NCBI RefSeq assembly: GCF_032854445.1
Contig: NC_088304.1
Location: forward strand, 3,164,001 to 3,228,000
Source: Liolophura sinensis
Taxonomy: Eukaryota; Mollusca; Polyplacophora; Chitonida; Chitonidae
DNA length: 64,000 bases
Direction: 5' to 3'
Numbering within the stretch: position 1 is the first letter of the stretch; each line of letters starts with the position of its first letter. The position numbers were made by a program, and so were the translations under genes. Below the pieces are notes generated by a model. The model saw only the letters and a list, made by a program, of their open reading frames with translations, had not been told where the DNA came from and ran no database searches. Below, in pieces: positions 1 to 15,500 of the stretch.

Positions 1-131
1 TCAGAACGCATTACTCTGTGTTGACTGATAAAATTATACTTTCTGTGAAGCCCTGATTGTTTCCAAAATCAAATTAAAACTGTACTGGTACAGAAATTGC
101 TCTGAAAGTTGCTCTTTCATGTGCATATAGA
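1..131 (+). mobile_element. Truncated MITE-like element, family A
   Basis: The stretch resembles the interiors of the elements at 15889 and 27596. Shared words include GAAGCCCTGA, CCAAAATC and GAAAGTTGCTCTTTCAT. The left end is cut by the window edge. The right terminal repeat seen in the other copies is missing, so the copy is broken or diverged. Confidence 0.6.
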
Positions 132-363
132 TTCCACTTGCAATTACTCGTCCATTAATTCTTTAATTCATGGCTATTACATAATACGATGGCGTATTTC
201 ATTGTATTAACATTTAAGCATGTTTGTTGCCTTGTGATTTGTGTTGCATATTAAATATTCTGAAGTAATCAATTTCACTATAAGGGGAGATAACTGCATC
301 AGTACACGTATTTATAACATAGACTATATGAGCAACATACACATGATATGAACAATCACTCAC

Positions 364-539
364 TTATATTTGGATGATCTTTGCACATAAGTAATATATT
401 AATTTCCATCGTGGTTTCTTTCTTCGTCTGCTCCACCAGATCGGCCTCCCCTTTCTCGCCGCTGATGTCTATAATTTTGACGGCAAAGTCCTTCCCTGAG
501 ACTTTCTCCACACATCTGCGCACCGTGCTGCTTACACCC
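364..539 (-). CDS. PHKG: PHKG second coding exon (kinase N-lobe)
   Basis: The exon lies between the acceptor TTGTTGTTGTTGTAG and the donor A|GTGAGTGA. It has 176 bases: the last base of codon 37, codons 38-95, and one base of the next. It carries GVSSTVRRC (end of the glycine loop), FAVKI with the ATP-anchoring lysine, ETTMEINIL with the alpha-C glutamate, and DHPNI. The split position inside the glycine loop fits the phase left by the exon at 19450. Confidence 0.93.
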
Positions 540-3500
540 CTACAACAACAACAACGATTAACGTTCAAACGTTTATATCCATGGTTTTGGAGTTATGTCA
601 TAGCTGCTCAGAGTCAATCATCAGCACTCTCACACAAGGGGACTGCTGGAGGTGTAAAAAGAAAAAACAAACAAAAAAAAAAACAAAAATAAAAAAAAAA
701 ACATGCAAAATAGGCTTTCAATAGGATTTTACGACAAAAAGTACAAAACACAACTTTTAGGCATGAAACTCTTTGAGAAAAAGGATCAACATTTGCACAA
801 CACATGCACATGATATGTGGATTAGACATGTCAGTTGGCAGCAAATCCAAATATAGCAAATATATTTTCCTACAGTATTTACAGAAAGGCAATGAACGTT
901 GCAAACAAAACTGTTCCACAATTTCAGTCTAGTTTTAAACCTGACACATGTGCAGATAGTTGTCTTCCATACATCTGTGATACTCTTTTTCTTTCCATTA
1001 TAAACTGCGATCAGCCCCAAGTCTCTAGTTCCACTTCACCAATATAGTGGACTCATAATTCAGACAATTTTAATACAAAATTGCGCATTTTGAAGAAAGA
1101 CATGTCCTGAAGGAGATGATTTTATGTATGAAGTTAAACCTAGATCACATGCGTTTAATAAAGACTTGATCATGTTTAAACTAGTTAACCAAAATCATAC
1201 ACACAAACCTTCACTTCTCATTTTATACCTCACCCCCACTGTTCAAACAGTAAAAGAGAGGTGTGCATATCTGAAGAGCATACATTCTGGGATATCATGC
1301 AGTCCCCAACTGGGACATTTCTGGCTGCAAATTGGGGAAAGAAGCCAATTACTGGCTCTTGGTGCATACATGTTAGTATATTATGCACTCTCAAGACACA
1401 TTTTCAGAAATGTTCACTTATTCTGTCTTCACAGATGAAGTTTGTTCCTCCCCACACATAAAAAAAGCTGGAAATTAAATCCTGAACATGTTGAAAAATT
1501 TGTTTGCTACAGTATTATTTTTACTACATAAACACTATGTACATGTTACGCAAGTCTTCAGCAGTACTTCCCTCCCCTAACCTGTACTCTTAGGATGTGC
1601 TCCTCCCCTTTATCAGCTGATATTATACTATAGTGACTGCAATCCTGTAAGTACATTTGCACTTCCAGCAGCATGTGCCTTGTAAAATGTATGGCAAGCT
1701 GAACAAAATCTGACATAACAAACACTGATAATTGCAATATTCAGACATACACATGTATGTATCTGTATAAATGTTCACATGCTTATGTGCTTACCAGAGG
1801 ACTGTGTCTCCATGCTCAATAATTTATCAGTGTACAGGTAGGTATAAACTCAAGCTTACGTCTATTGACACCACGCACCACAGGCCTGATAGTGTCTGTA
1901 TGTTAACTGTGTGTGCATTTACTACCACAGGCTAGTTGTTTGCAAACCAACCAGCTTTTAAAAAAAGCCTGTGGGTGTTCATGTTTAGGGGTATGGGGGT
2001 AGGGTGTGCAGCCACCCTTTGAATAAAGCAATTAGGGAGGGGGCTTGCATATTACTGGAGGCCCTGCCCTGCCCTGCCCTGCCCATGTAGCAGCAGCTGA
2101 GAAATAATCACAGATTTCCCTACACACAGGAAATAGCTCCTTGGGTGGTCCCAAAGGTACATGTACAACAACTGTTATATAATAATACATGTAATAAAGG
2201 CAGTACTTGATTGCACTCAATTGCCTTAACTGTTCTGTATGAACTACTCACATGGGTACATGTACAGGTATGCAGCTTTCTGAATTTATATGAACAAGCT
2301 ACTGATAAAAGGCATATTGTTCTGTAGGGCGAGTGCTAGTAGAATGAATGTAGAGAGAACAGCTACCTGTATATTATTTACTGCCTATGTACAGATAACA
2401 TGTTTGATACATTGAAAGCACATGCATGTAAACTAGATTTTTTATTTGAACAGCAAAAAAAGTTATAAATTACACATGGGTAATATACCAGTAACATGGT
2501 TTTAATTCTAGTATCACATTTTAGATGACCAACCATGCACACCTTACATGTCTCCTCTATTGTGAAAGCTACTTCACTTATGATAGTGAAATCAAACCCC
2601 ACATCCATCTGTCATATTCAGCTGTTTAGTGTATTAGCTTTCAACATTGTTTCACAAAAGTGTCTCTTTGTACAATACATGTACCTGGCCAGGCCAAATG
2701 CTGACATACTTAGAGTGCTCACTAACTGGAATACCATGCTAAGGACACAAGACATGACACATCCGCCTGTCACATTATGACACCAGTCCAACCAATACTT
2801 AGTATACACCTGGTGTAGTGAACAGTATTCTATAAAGGGTCTTGGTCAATGTGTCTTTCAAAAGGGACTCTGCCAAACAAATCCAATGTAAAAAGATTCA
2901 AATGAAATTTTACCATATTCTGTTTTCATCAAGAAGATTACAGTATAAGGACTTTAATTAGGCTGAGATGCCTTGTGGAATGTACAGGCCCTTGAAATAC
3001 CAACACGGGTATAGACACTTTGCACCATATCATGCCTGCATGTGCATGAGGGACCCAAGGCATACATCGTGATTCAGAATTAAAATATTACCCAGACAAA
3101 TAATGGCTAGGCTAATATCAGACATCAAAGTACCTACTGTTCTTCCAACCTTCAGACAAAACAAAACAAAGCATAACAACATGCATTTTATTGTAACTTA
3201 TCCATTATAGTCAATGTTTTTATTTTCTCCAACACACACACAAATACATGCATGGTTTGGTTTGGGTACTTTTCTCTGGTCGTCAGTATTGTTCTTTGTA
3301 TGACAAATTCATTGCATGAAAATGACACTGAACCTGACGACAACGTCTACTTTAATTTACATCATGAACATACTAAAGAATATTTTACTTATGCAATGGT
3401 GGTCTGTTTTATGGGTGAAGGACACAGGAACTCCCAAGATAAAGCACCAACCTTTGGCAACTTGCTGATGAACTTTGCCATGTGATATATACACATATGT

Positions 3501-6500
3501 TACAAATTGCTACCAGAAATACATGTACACTGTTTATACATGTATACTGTCAAATGTAGAACTATTAAAAATGATCTGTAAGTTTATATAGCACCTACAA
3601 TCTTAACACAAACCAAGGTTAAAGTTTAATTTCCAAAAATCACCTCAAAGCCCGCCTGAATGTTTGTAAATATATCTTAATAAAACGTAGTAACAGTACA
3701 ACCACATAAAGCTCAATAACCCTGTAGTAACAGTACAACCACATAAAGCTCAATAACCCTGTAGTAACAGTACAGCCACATAGAGCTCAATAACGCTGTA
3801 GTAACAGTACAACCACATAAAGCTCAATAACCCTGTAGTAACAGTACAGCCACATAGAGCTCAATAACGCTGTAGTAACAGTACAACCACATAAAGCTCA
3901 ATAACCCTGTAGTAACAGTACAACCACATAAAGCTCAATAACACTGTAGAAACAGTACAACCACATAAAGCTCAATAACCCTGTAGTAACAGTACAGCCA
4001 CATAGAGCTCAATATTATCTTATTACCAGTTCAGAAATATAAAGTTTAACAATAAAAAACATACTGTAAAAAACAATGTAAAATTCAAAAACCATAATAT
4101 AGTGGTCAGATCTTTACATTCTGAAATAATAAGCTTTAGACTAAACTTAACCATACCTTTTTTGTGTTTCCATCCACTTTCTTTACCTATTATACTGTAC
4201 ACATACATACAACAATATGTCCACATACGTCACATGTATATGTGTAAAGAAGCCGCCCATTGCATGTCAACAGCTGGCTGGACGCAGCTAAATATACATG
4301 TAAACTTCAAGATGGGTTTTTCTCAGTATGAGTGCTGATGTGTAGTACACATCAAGACTGCTGACAGGACTCCTTGATTGTGAAATATCTACGTGATTTG
4401 TATCAGCTGTGGATGTGGTCAACTATAGGGACGTTATTCGGGGCTACCAGGATGTGATTTGTGTAAAGCTCAGACACCACATTCACAGACATTTATTATT
4501 TTCAGCAGGATGTGGTTTTTGAAATAATAGTACAGAGGGTTCACACACTCTTAATGGGGATTATGGTGACCTGTAGGATTTTTCACACATGCTAATCATA
4601 GCAAAGTCTACAAAGACATCAAACATGTGGTTTGTGTGCACCAACTTAATATTGTTACTCTTCCCACAGTTCATCATCCACAGTACATACATCCACAAGA
4701 TCAAAACTAGATACAGTCAGTGGGTATAATGACCAGCCTTAAGTTTATCAAGCTTATGTTTTCAACTATGACCACTTTAAATTGAGATGAAGTTTGATTT
4801 ATTTCCCAATCAGGTAAACTATAAATGTTGTCATTAAGACCTTTGTGTGCTTCTGAAAGTGTATTTTTACAGGCCAAACTTTTAGGTGAACTCCAGTACT
4901 TTTTTTGAAATTCTTGGGATTATCTTTGCATTACCTAGGAAGTTTTGTATCTTACATTAATGTCTTATGAAGAGCTGCAGCCGTGACAAGCAAAGATTCA
5001 GCTCATGCTCGTTTGCCAGCCAACATGTAAATGTACTTAATTTACTTGTCCCACGACTGATTCAAGTAAGATCTGGTGGAAAATGATATACTGTTTAGGT
5101 ATAGTAGTTGATTAGGCCTGTCTATGCTTTTTACCTTTAAGGTCCCTATATAGGCACTTGCTGGGAGGGATTATGGGCCTTAAAAAGGCACTTTCAATAA
5201 AAGCTTTTTAGGCATTACAATGGCACTTTAATGGAAGGATTTTCAGGCATTATAAAGGCACTTCCAGAAAAAGATTCTTAGGAATTATAAAGGCACTTCC
5301 AGGACACGATTTTTACACCTTAATTATAACAGCACTCCATGGTAACGATTATTAAGCCATATAAAGGCACTTGGCAATCGTTTTAAGGCTCTTAAGGTAC
5401 TTCCAAGGCAAGATTTTAGGCTTCATATAAGCACTTAATAGGAATAATTTTCCAGGAAATGATTTTAGGCCTTATCAATAGACTTCTAGGGAATCATCTT
5501 AGGCATTTACTACAGGCATTTCCTGGAAAGGTCTATGTGTGGTTATGTGCATGTTGCATGTATAAATGACACTTTTATATACTGTCCACATCAAAGATAT
5601 ACATAAAACCTAGAGGTATACCAATAGAAACATTCACGAGTTAGCATTTAAGTCACCACGTCACACAGCTTATAGACTGTAAGCTGATTTACACGTAGGT
5701 TTTATCCATGACTGACCTACATAAATTTGCATCTGTGTATGTGAACAGCAGGTCTATAACACAAGATCTATATTAAGGTGCATCTTCACCTGATGTCAAC
5801 CAATCAGCAGTGATTCCAGACTCTAGGAGACAAAAGGGTAAAACATTCAACTCAAATGGTGTAATTCTGCACAAAAACGGATGATTTTTTCCCAGACAGT
5901 ATAATTATAAGGATAATTTTGGAAAAAAGATGCTGACAGTGCTATTAGAAATTCCCTTTCAAAAAACTCTTATCAAAAAGGATGACATATATGGATGACT
6001 GCTTAACAAAATTTGCTTTTTATTATTTTTTTTTTTCTTTTCAACAGATGAATCAATGATTTACTTTGGCCTACCACCACATCCACAATAGTTCATCAAT
6101 ATCGTGGCTATACCTGTATGATGGGAGAAGATAACTTCTCTGGTATTTGGGGGTACTGATTGCTAAATTTTATTGTAGGTATATGACTCTGCCTAGTCCA
6201 GCATTTTTGCTAAATTAAATATCAATTTTCTTGAAATTCTACACTAGACAAGGATTTCTATCTGCTAAAAACTTGTGGCAAAACAAATAACTTCTCTGGT
6301 ATTTGGGGGTACTGATTGCTAAATTTTATTGTAGGTATATGACTCTGCCTAGTCCAGCATTTTTGCTAAATTAAATATCAATTTTCTTGAAATTCTACGC
6401 TCGACAAGGATTTCTATCTGCTAAAAACTTGTGGCAAAACAGTTAAGAAACTGAAATACCATGCAGAAAGTCTTACTCTGGAATTTCGCCAGCTTTCTGC

Positions 6501-9500
6501 TTTCAAACACACAGCTTTCTTTTTTTAACTTAAAAAGTCTACTGACAACGGCTGCCCTGGAGTGGCCAGTGTCGAAGCAATACATGCAGCATGAAATGTG
6601 AATATGGCTTATGCATTGCTAGATATAAGGCCACACCCATTTAACTTCTTATTTTATAGGCAGAGTGAATTTTTCTTCAATGTCAGATGTGGACAAAACA
6701 AAAACAAAATGTAAAAGTCCAATTTGTGGGAAATGTTGGGAATTGTTCCTGTTTCAGGCATACTTACCTCACTGACAAGCCATGAATATCAGAAACATTA
6801 TTAAAATAACTAGAGCCCACGGGTTGTAAAATGGGTCCATTACTCTTCTTTTAGTTTTATTTTTCTTGTACGTAATGACCAATTGTCTTCTAGTAAAATT
6901 CATCGGTCTTCTCCACCTACAAAGGGCCTGTCAGTTATTCTGCCTGTAATGGAAGACCCAGCCCCACGTCATTCTGACATGACTTTGAAGAGAATGCATT
7001 GCACCAGAATGTCATATTATGATGTACTGTATGACTGTAGACATTTTTCTGAAAATTTTTTTTGGCAAGTAAGTAGTTCCCATTTCTATTTGTTTGGTTA
7101 GTGTGAGCATTAAAATCTTCATTATTTGTACCACTGCCGTATGTGGCAACAGATCAAGCCAACATATCGTAATACAACACATGTTTTGGTCCTTACATTG
7201 TATAGTTGTATCTCAACAGTACAAATATGGCAATGACACATAAAGTACATGGACAATTCGTCAACCATTTCTTTTCTCTGATCTTTTCAGGATTATATTT
7301 TCGATCTATTCAGGATTATATTCAGAGGTAGAGAACTTTTCCACCAGAAGAAGTACTGGGTAAGCCTACCACAAGTACACATGTTTGAAATACTCAACAC
7401 TTCGCTATTTTGGGTCCCCAGCAATAAACTTGGAAAGCATAAAGTTGACTGAGTGAAGTGCGGTGAGAAATACATGTGCATACATGTATATAGGCTGACA
7501 TAGACTTACCGGTACAGAGATGCTTGTAATTACATACATGTATAGGCCTACATAGACCTACCGGTACAGAGATTTTTGTAATTACATACATGTATAGGCC
7601 TACATAGACCAACCGGTGCAGAGATGCTTGTAATTACATACATGTACAGGCCTACATAGACCTACCGGTACAAAGATTCTTGTAATTACATACATGTATA
7701 GGCCTACATAGCCCTACGGGTGCAGAGATTCTTGTCATTACAAACATGTATAGGTCTACATAGACCTACCGGTACAGAGATTCTTGTAATTACATACATG
7801 TATAGGCCTACATAGACCTACCGGTACAGAGATTCTTGTAATTACATACATGTATAGGCCTATACAGACCTACCGGTAGAGATGCTTGTAATTACATACA
7901 TGTACAGGCCTACACAGACCTACCGGTACAGAGATGCTTGTAATTACATACATGTATAGGCCTACACAGACCTACCAGTACAGAGATTCTGGTAATTACA
8001 TATATGTATAGACCTACATAGACCTACCGGTACAGAGATTCTTGTAATTCCATACATGTATAGGCCTACACAGACCCACCGGTACAGAGATTCTTGTAAT
8101 TACATACATGTATAGGCCTACACAGAACTACTGGTACAGATATTCTTGTAATTACATACATGTACATGTATAGGCCTACATAGACCTACCGGTACAGAGA
8201 TACTTGTAATTACAAACATGTATAGGCCTACATAGCCCTACGGGTGCAGAGATTCTTGTCATTACAAACATGTATAGGTCTACATAGACCTACCGGTACA
8301 GAGATTCTTGTAATTACAAACATGTATAGGCCTACATAGCCCTACGGGTGCAGAGATTCTTGTCATTACAAACATGTATAGGCCTACACAGACCTACCAG
8401 TACAGAGATGCTTGTAATTACATACATGTATAGGCCTACACAGACCTACCAGTACAGAGATGCTTGTAATTACATACATGTATAGGCCTACACAGACCCA
8501 CCGGTACAGAGATTCTTGTAATTACATACATGTATAGGCCTACACAGAACTACCGGTACAGATATTCTTGTAATTACATACATGTACATGTATAGGCCTA
8601 CATAGACCTACCGGTACAGAGATGCTTGTAATTACAAACATGTATAGGCCTACATAGCCCTACGGGTGCAGAGATTCTTGTCATTACAAACATGTATAGG
8701 CCTACACAGACCTACCGGTACAGAGATTCTTGTAATTACATACATGTATAGGCCTACATAGACCTACCGGTACAGAGATTCTTGTAATTACAAACATGTA
8801 TAGGCCTACACAGACCTACCGGTGCAGAGATGCTTGTAGTTACATACATGTATAGGCCTACACAGACCTACCGGTACAGAGATGCTTGTAATTACATACA
8901 TGTATAGGCCTACACAGACCTACCAGTACAGAGATGCTTGTAGTTACATACATGTATAGGCCTACACAGACCTACCGGTACAGAGATGCTTGTAATTACA
9001 TACATGTACATGTATAGGCCTACACAGACCTACCGGTACAGAGATGCTATTAATTACATACATGTATAGGCCTACACAGACCTACCGGTACAGAGATGCT
9101 TGTAATTACATACATGTATAGGCCTACACAGGCCTACCAGTACAGAGATGCTTGTAGTTACATACATGTATAGGCCTACACAGACCTACCGGTACAGAGA
9201 TGCTTGTAATTACATACATGTATAGGCCTACACAGACCTACCGGCACAGAGATGTTTGTAATTACATACATGTATAGGCCTACATAGATATACCGGTACA
9301 GAGATGCTTGTAGTTACAAACAGGACTACATGTATATGTATGTAAATGTTGACTGCCCAGAATTATGACTTGTCATAACTTTCTGGAATATATTAATTAT
9401 TTCAGCTCTTCCTTAAGAGAAATGAATCTGAACCACACTCACATGCCTACAGTTATTTATTACACCTCAACCTGTAGGCCTACTGGTGTTAATTCCAGTA

Positions 9501-12500
9501 ACTCACTCACTGACAATTTTACCTTTTCATTTTGTTTTGATAGAAGGGGTTGCAGTATTATTTAATTATTTCATATTTTGAAACATTTCTGTACAAACAA
9601 ACAAATGAAGTTTTGTTATGCTAAATCCAAATGTCAGAAGACAAAAATATATTATTTGTGCTTAATTTATTGGCAGTATATAGTATCAATCCAAAGTGTT
9701 TCTGAACGCTTGCTGTTCTCGGGATCGTTGTATTTCATTGCATTAGCTTCTCTCCTCAGAAATCACCGATGCATCTACACATTGGAAACTGGACCCTCGA
9801 TGACATTTAACATGGCAAAAGTATCTGACGATACATGTAAAATTAAAACCACACACTGAGAGCGATTTTAGGATGAATTAATTCAGTACGTTGGCAGAAC
9901 TTACTGTATAATAACCCAAATAACCATTTTTTTATTAGCTCCAGCTACATCTCCTTCATAGATACCTTTCACACATACAAATATCACAGTAATCAATCTC
10001 TACAAGAGATGGTACTTGCGCCTTTGCTGTAACATTTCGTGGAGAGTGTGGCACACATAAACTACTTTGAAAATTTACTTTCGATTCTGACAAAGACTGC
10101 TTGCCTTAAATCACGCATGTATGCTATAGCTTTCAGGAATTTAGGCAACCACACAAATCATCATGCGTATTCAGTACGCTCTGTTTTAATTTCAGAAGCG
10201 TATCGTGTAATTTTTAAGCGCATTATCCATAGCACTAGGGTCAAGGTTAAATGGCATACCAGCTGTCTGATAACTTCCACATTCCTTATTTTTACCATTT
10301 CGCGTATTCCACAACCTTTTGTGACACGAAACTAAACAAATAATGAATGAAAGTACTGCTATATACACAATTAATATATTATTCAATGCATAATCATAGC
10401 ATATAACTTCCAACATAACAATGAAGAAAACATCACAAAAGGAAGCTAATATTTGACCATCATACTGTCTATTTCGTTAAGCGCTCTGACACGTGGTACT
10501 TGGGTGAAACTTCTTCCAGCAATTTCTTCACATGTTTTCATGCCTATATAATGGGTCCTCTGGTGAGTCTCACCAATAGACCCATAAAAGAAGATAGAAT
10601 GAAATGACAGGAGGATTTTTAATTATATTTTTATTCTATTTTATGATTTTTTTTTTAAGTGTCCATTGGCTGTAAAACACAAAATAAAATTTATATTACC
10701 TAACAGGCTTAACTTGACCCAATTCCACATTCCAATCAATGCATAGAAATCTGACACTGGCTTCAGTAATAAAGCCTAGAATTCCAACCCCCTGACACAC
10801 ATAATCCCTGAATGAAGTGTTTCATTGTAAGTTTCTTGGCATTTCTTGGCACTGAGACAATAGAGGTCTTCACTTTATACAAGAACAAGGTACTGAGAGT
10901 TACAGCCCTGCTCTGATTGGTCAGGAAATAGGGCACCTAGATTCCAGTGACCTCAGCCAGAAGGCATTAAAACCACTGTGATATCAATGTCAGCATAGGA
11001 CAGTGTGGGGTGGATTTTATTGAATAGGCAAAACTAAGTCAGTAGGTGAAATCTGGATTGGAATGGGCTTTCTACACCCAAATGTAGGTTCTTGACACAG
11101 TTATGAACAATAAATCAGGTCATAAACAGATGTCAGTTCAATTAGTCTACATTTTTCCTCGGTTTATAACACAGTCAGAAGCTGTGTGAGAAGTCTGGCT
11201 TGGTTTTAAGTACTGTCTGCATGACATCCACTGTGGACAAAAGAAGAAAACAGACACATTACAAGTCTAGGGTTAATACATGTAGAATTCCACCAGAATA
11301 CAACAATATTTACTTCTTATGGCCCACACTGACAAAGGGGACATAGCTAAAGTCTTCTCTGATGGATTTATTTGACTGCTGATTAAAGGGATATAGCATG
11401 GATGCTGATTCGCTGATTCACTGATTCACTGACAGCAGAGATACGTTTTGCTGGGTTATAAATTGCAGCCTTGCATCGTCACGTTTGAGTAAATGTGTCA
11501 CACCTAAAAAAGTCGGCTTTGGCTCAGAGACACAGCCTGGAGTTGCCCATATTTCTAGCTATCACATACTGTCAGCCAATCAGCAACGACTGTATATCCT
11601 TGACTACCATGCTCAAGGATTTCATGGATGGAGGAAACCTCAGCGTCCAGGATAAACCACCGATATTTTGGCAAGTTACTGACAAACTTTCCCAGGTACA
11701 CACCATATCGGTGGAAGACAAATGGTCTTCAATGAATCTTGAACCCCTCCAGAGGCCATAAGAGTAATAACTGTCAAGAAAACCCCAGCTAAATGTTGGG
11801 TTTGAACCTGCCTTTCAAGACACCTGTCATTCACATGAAATTAACGCAGGGGTGGAAAATAGTAGGAAATGTTCACATGTACATGTAGATGAGACATCCT
11901 CATTTCAAAGTCTGGCCAAATCCGGTGCATGGCTGACTGCCTAGCAATGTATACATGTATGGACACGTATGTTTTTAACAATTCTATTCCAGTCTCCAAC
12001 AGGTACAGACAAATGCTCTGACTTATTTTGGCCAGGAACAAAATGTCAGCAAACCAGATATGGGATAGCACTGTTTACCTACACCTACACTGCCTGAATA
12101 CTAATTGAATCTGTAGCAAATCTCAATTGTTAACCAGTTTACACACTACACAAATTGGTTGTTAATCAAAGGCAACTAAATGTACATGTACAGATTTTAA
12201 TGACAAGTGTCACACTGTTACAATTGAAAGGCTTGATTAAAATAAGTCCAAAAATACATGTACGTCTTGTGTAACATTAGTATTTAACAGCACTAAACTA
12301 AGCAGCTAACATCCTGCATACATGTACATGTAATTCTATTTCTTTGGCAATCTTAATTCCAGACACTTGTTTTCTTCACTTGTGTTATTTTGGTCATTTT
12401 CTGACACCTTTAAACATGGGAAGGAGTTTTAAAAAGGGTACAGACACCAGATTGTAATCAGACTCTAAAGATGCTAACCCCAAGCAAACTGTCACCAGTA

Positions 12501-15500
12501 AAGTTCTGATCACAGATTATCAGCTGTAAACAATGCACAAAATTTATATATTTGATTTATTTGTTTGGTCTTTTACACCATACTCAAGAATATTTCACTT
12601 ATACCATGGCATCCAACACTATGGTGTGAGGAAACCAGGCTGAGCCTGGGGGAAGTCCATAACTATCTGCAGGTTGCTGACAGACCTCCTCACGTACAGC
12701 CAAAGAGGAAGCCAGCACGAGCTGGACTTCTGTGCACAAGACTGTACATGTATACAGACATAGGTGTATATAAATGTACAAACATGACCATCATGTGATA
12801 GAGGCCTGTGTGGCTGAAGGTTTTGAGCAAAACAAAGACTAGGGAGCCTCTCACGAATACAATCGCATGAATTCAATCCATGCTGGCTTCCTCTTTGGTT
12901 GTACATGGGAAGGTCTGTTAGCAACCTATGGATGATTGTGGGGAAGGTCTGTTAGCAACCTATGGATGATTGTGGGTTTCCCCCAGACTCAGCTTGGTTT
13001 TCTCCCACCATAATGCTGTTATACCAGTAAAATATTCTTGAGTAGAGCATAAAACACCAATCACATCCAATAAATAAACAAATAGGTACACTATACTCTT
13101 CAGATGATAAATTAGCCCTGCACATGTACTTACATGTACAGGTGCATGTATATCATCAAGACACTGGTATAAGCTTGCAATATTCTACATTCAAATTCAT
13201 CCAGGTAATTATCAACCACTTTTATCTTTATTTCAAGGACTGTCACCTGATAGTCAACATACAGTAGATCAAAGGTCAAGGGTCATATTTAATCCATCAT
13301 ATTAGTAAACAAACAAATAATTTCAATATCTGTCCACATAATCTACACATACATGTACATATTAAAATAACACGTCATGAAGATTTTACATTTTACAGGC
13401 TTTAGAATAAGGTAAATATGCTGTCTTGGTAATCAGTAAAACCCTTGCATACATCTATGGGTTTGCTAGCAGCCTGCACACCATCAGATTGCTGTGGGTT
13501 TGCCCTGGCTCTGTCCAGTTTCCTCTCACCGCCAGTAAAATATTTTTGAGTAAGAAGTGAAACAGCAATCTAATAAATAGCGGATTAGTGAACCTTTCAC
13601 ATGCAAAACAGTAAGGTATTCAACCTTCACTGTGCAATATTCTATTATTACTTATATTATTTTGACCATGTACTGAGAAGTTAAACAATCTTTTTGGGTG
13701 CAGGCCTGCAATGACTTGTTTTGTGACGTTGGGTCTCACTGCTGCGTGGCACAGAAATGTGATTGTTTACTATAAATGTATTATGCCAACATCACAGTGA
13801 GTTCAAATATGATGGTCACAAGAAAGAAAAAAAACAAAATGTTTCTCTTTCAACAAAAATGGCACCTTGGTGGGCAATAAGAAAAAATGTAATAGCAAAT
13901 GTAATATCTAACAAAGTCTAATCTAAGCGAAAAAGTTGAGGAATTAGGGTAAATGTTAAGACACATGCATTTAAGAGTCAAAAATTTGGGATCAGCAAAG
14001 GAAAACATCTTAGAACAAAAGTCGGCTACGATTTTGTACATCGATTTAGTTTGTGACGCCGAGTTTGTCTACGAACATACAGCACGATTCTGGTGAGTAC
14101 ACACAGGTTCCTAATAGCACACATAATAATATTACATGTAAACTACCATGGCAACCTTGTTTAATAATTACGCCCTTATAAACCTACCTATAAGAAGTAA
14201 AGCCAAAATCAATGATACACGTAATGGATCTCTTACACCAACAGAGCCTCAAAGGATTAATTCTGATAGGACAACAGCAAGATGATCAATATTGTACAGA
14301 GAACCCAAATGAACATAATATTCAATATACTCACAGTTATTCGGGTTTTTTTAGCTGCAACTATCAGCTCTGAGTCTGAAACTTACTAGGGTCTGTCTTT
14401 TGGCCAGTAAAAAATTTTTAACACCCTTAATGAGAGGGCAGTGTGCATAATGACATCATCTTTTAGCAGCTTTGGTATATGTAAATGACTTAAAATTTAG
14501 CACATAAAAAAGCTGCACATTTGGCCTGATTACCAGAATTCTAACCATTTGTTCTGAGATTTGTTTGGAAGGTAGGGTGATATCCTGCCAGGAAAATGTA
14601 AGTTACTGCACCAAAGGTAATACTTTATGACATTTATTTACCCCCAATCATGCACTTTTGGACGTAATTCTAGGTTATTTAGCATATTGCAAATCTGCAG
14701 TTTACTTATGACTGCATGATCAAGTACAGCGTGAATGTATACATGATTAAGTACAGTGTGAATGTATACATGATCAAGTACAGTGTGAATGTTTACGTGA
14801 TCAAGTAAAGTGTGAATGTATACATGATCAAGTACAGTGTGAATGTTTACATGATCAAGTACAGTGTGAATGTATACATGATCAAGTACAGTGTGAATGT
14901 TTACATGATCAAGTACAGTGTGAATGTATACATGATTAAGTACAGTGTGAATGTATGCATGATCAAGTACAGTGTGAATGTTTACGTGATCAAGTAAAGT
15001 GTGAATGTATACATGATCAAGTACAGAGTGAATGTTTACATGATCAATTACAGTGTGAATGTATGTGATCAAGTACAGTGTGAATGTATACATGATCAAG
15101 TACAGTGTGAATGTTACATGATCAAGTACAGTGTGAATGTATACACGATCAAGTACAGTGTGAATGTTACATGATCAAGTACAATGTGAATGTATACATG
15201 ATTAAGTACAGTGTGAATGTATACATGATCAAGTACAGTGTGAATGTTTACGTGATCAAGTAAAGTGTGAATGTATACATGATCAAGTACAGAGTGAATG
15301 TATACATGATCAAGTACAGTGTGAATGTATACATGATCAAGTACAGTGTGAATGTTTACATGATCAAGTACAGTGTGAATGTATACATGATTAAGTACAG
15401 TGTGAATGTATACATGATCAAGTACAGTGTGAATGTATACATGATCAAGTACAGTGTGAATGTATACATGATCAAGTACAGAGTGAATGTATACATGCAC

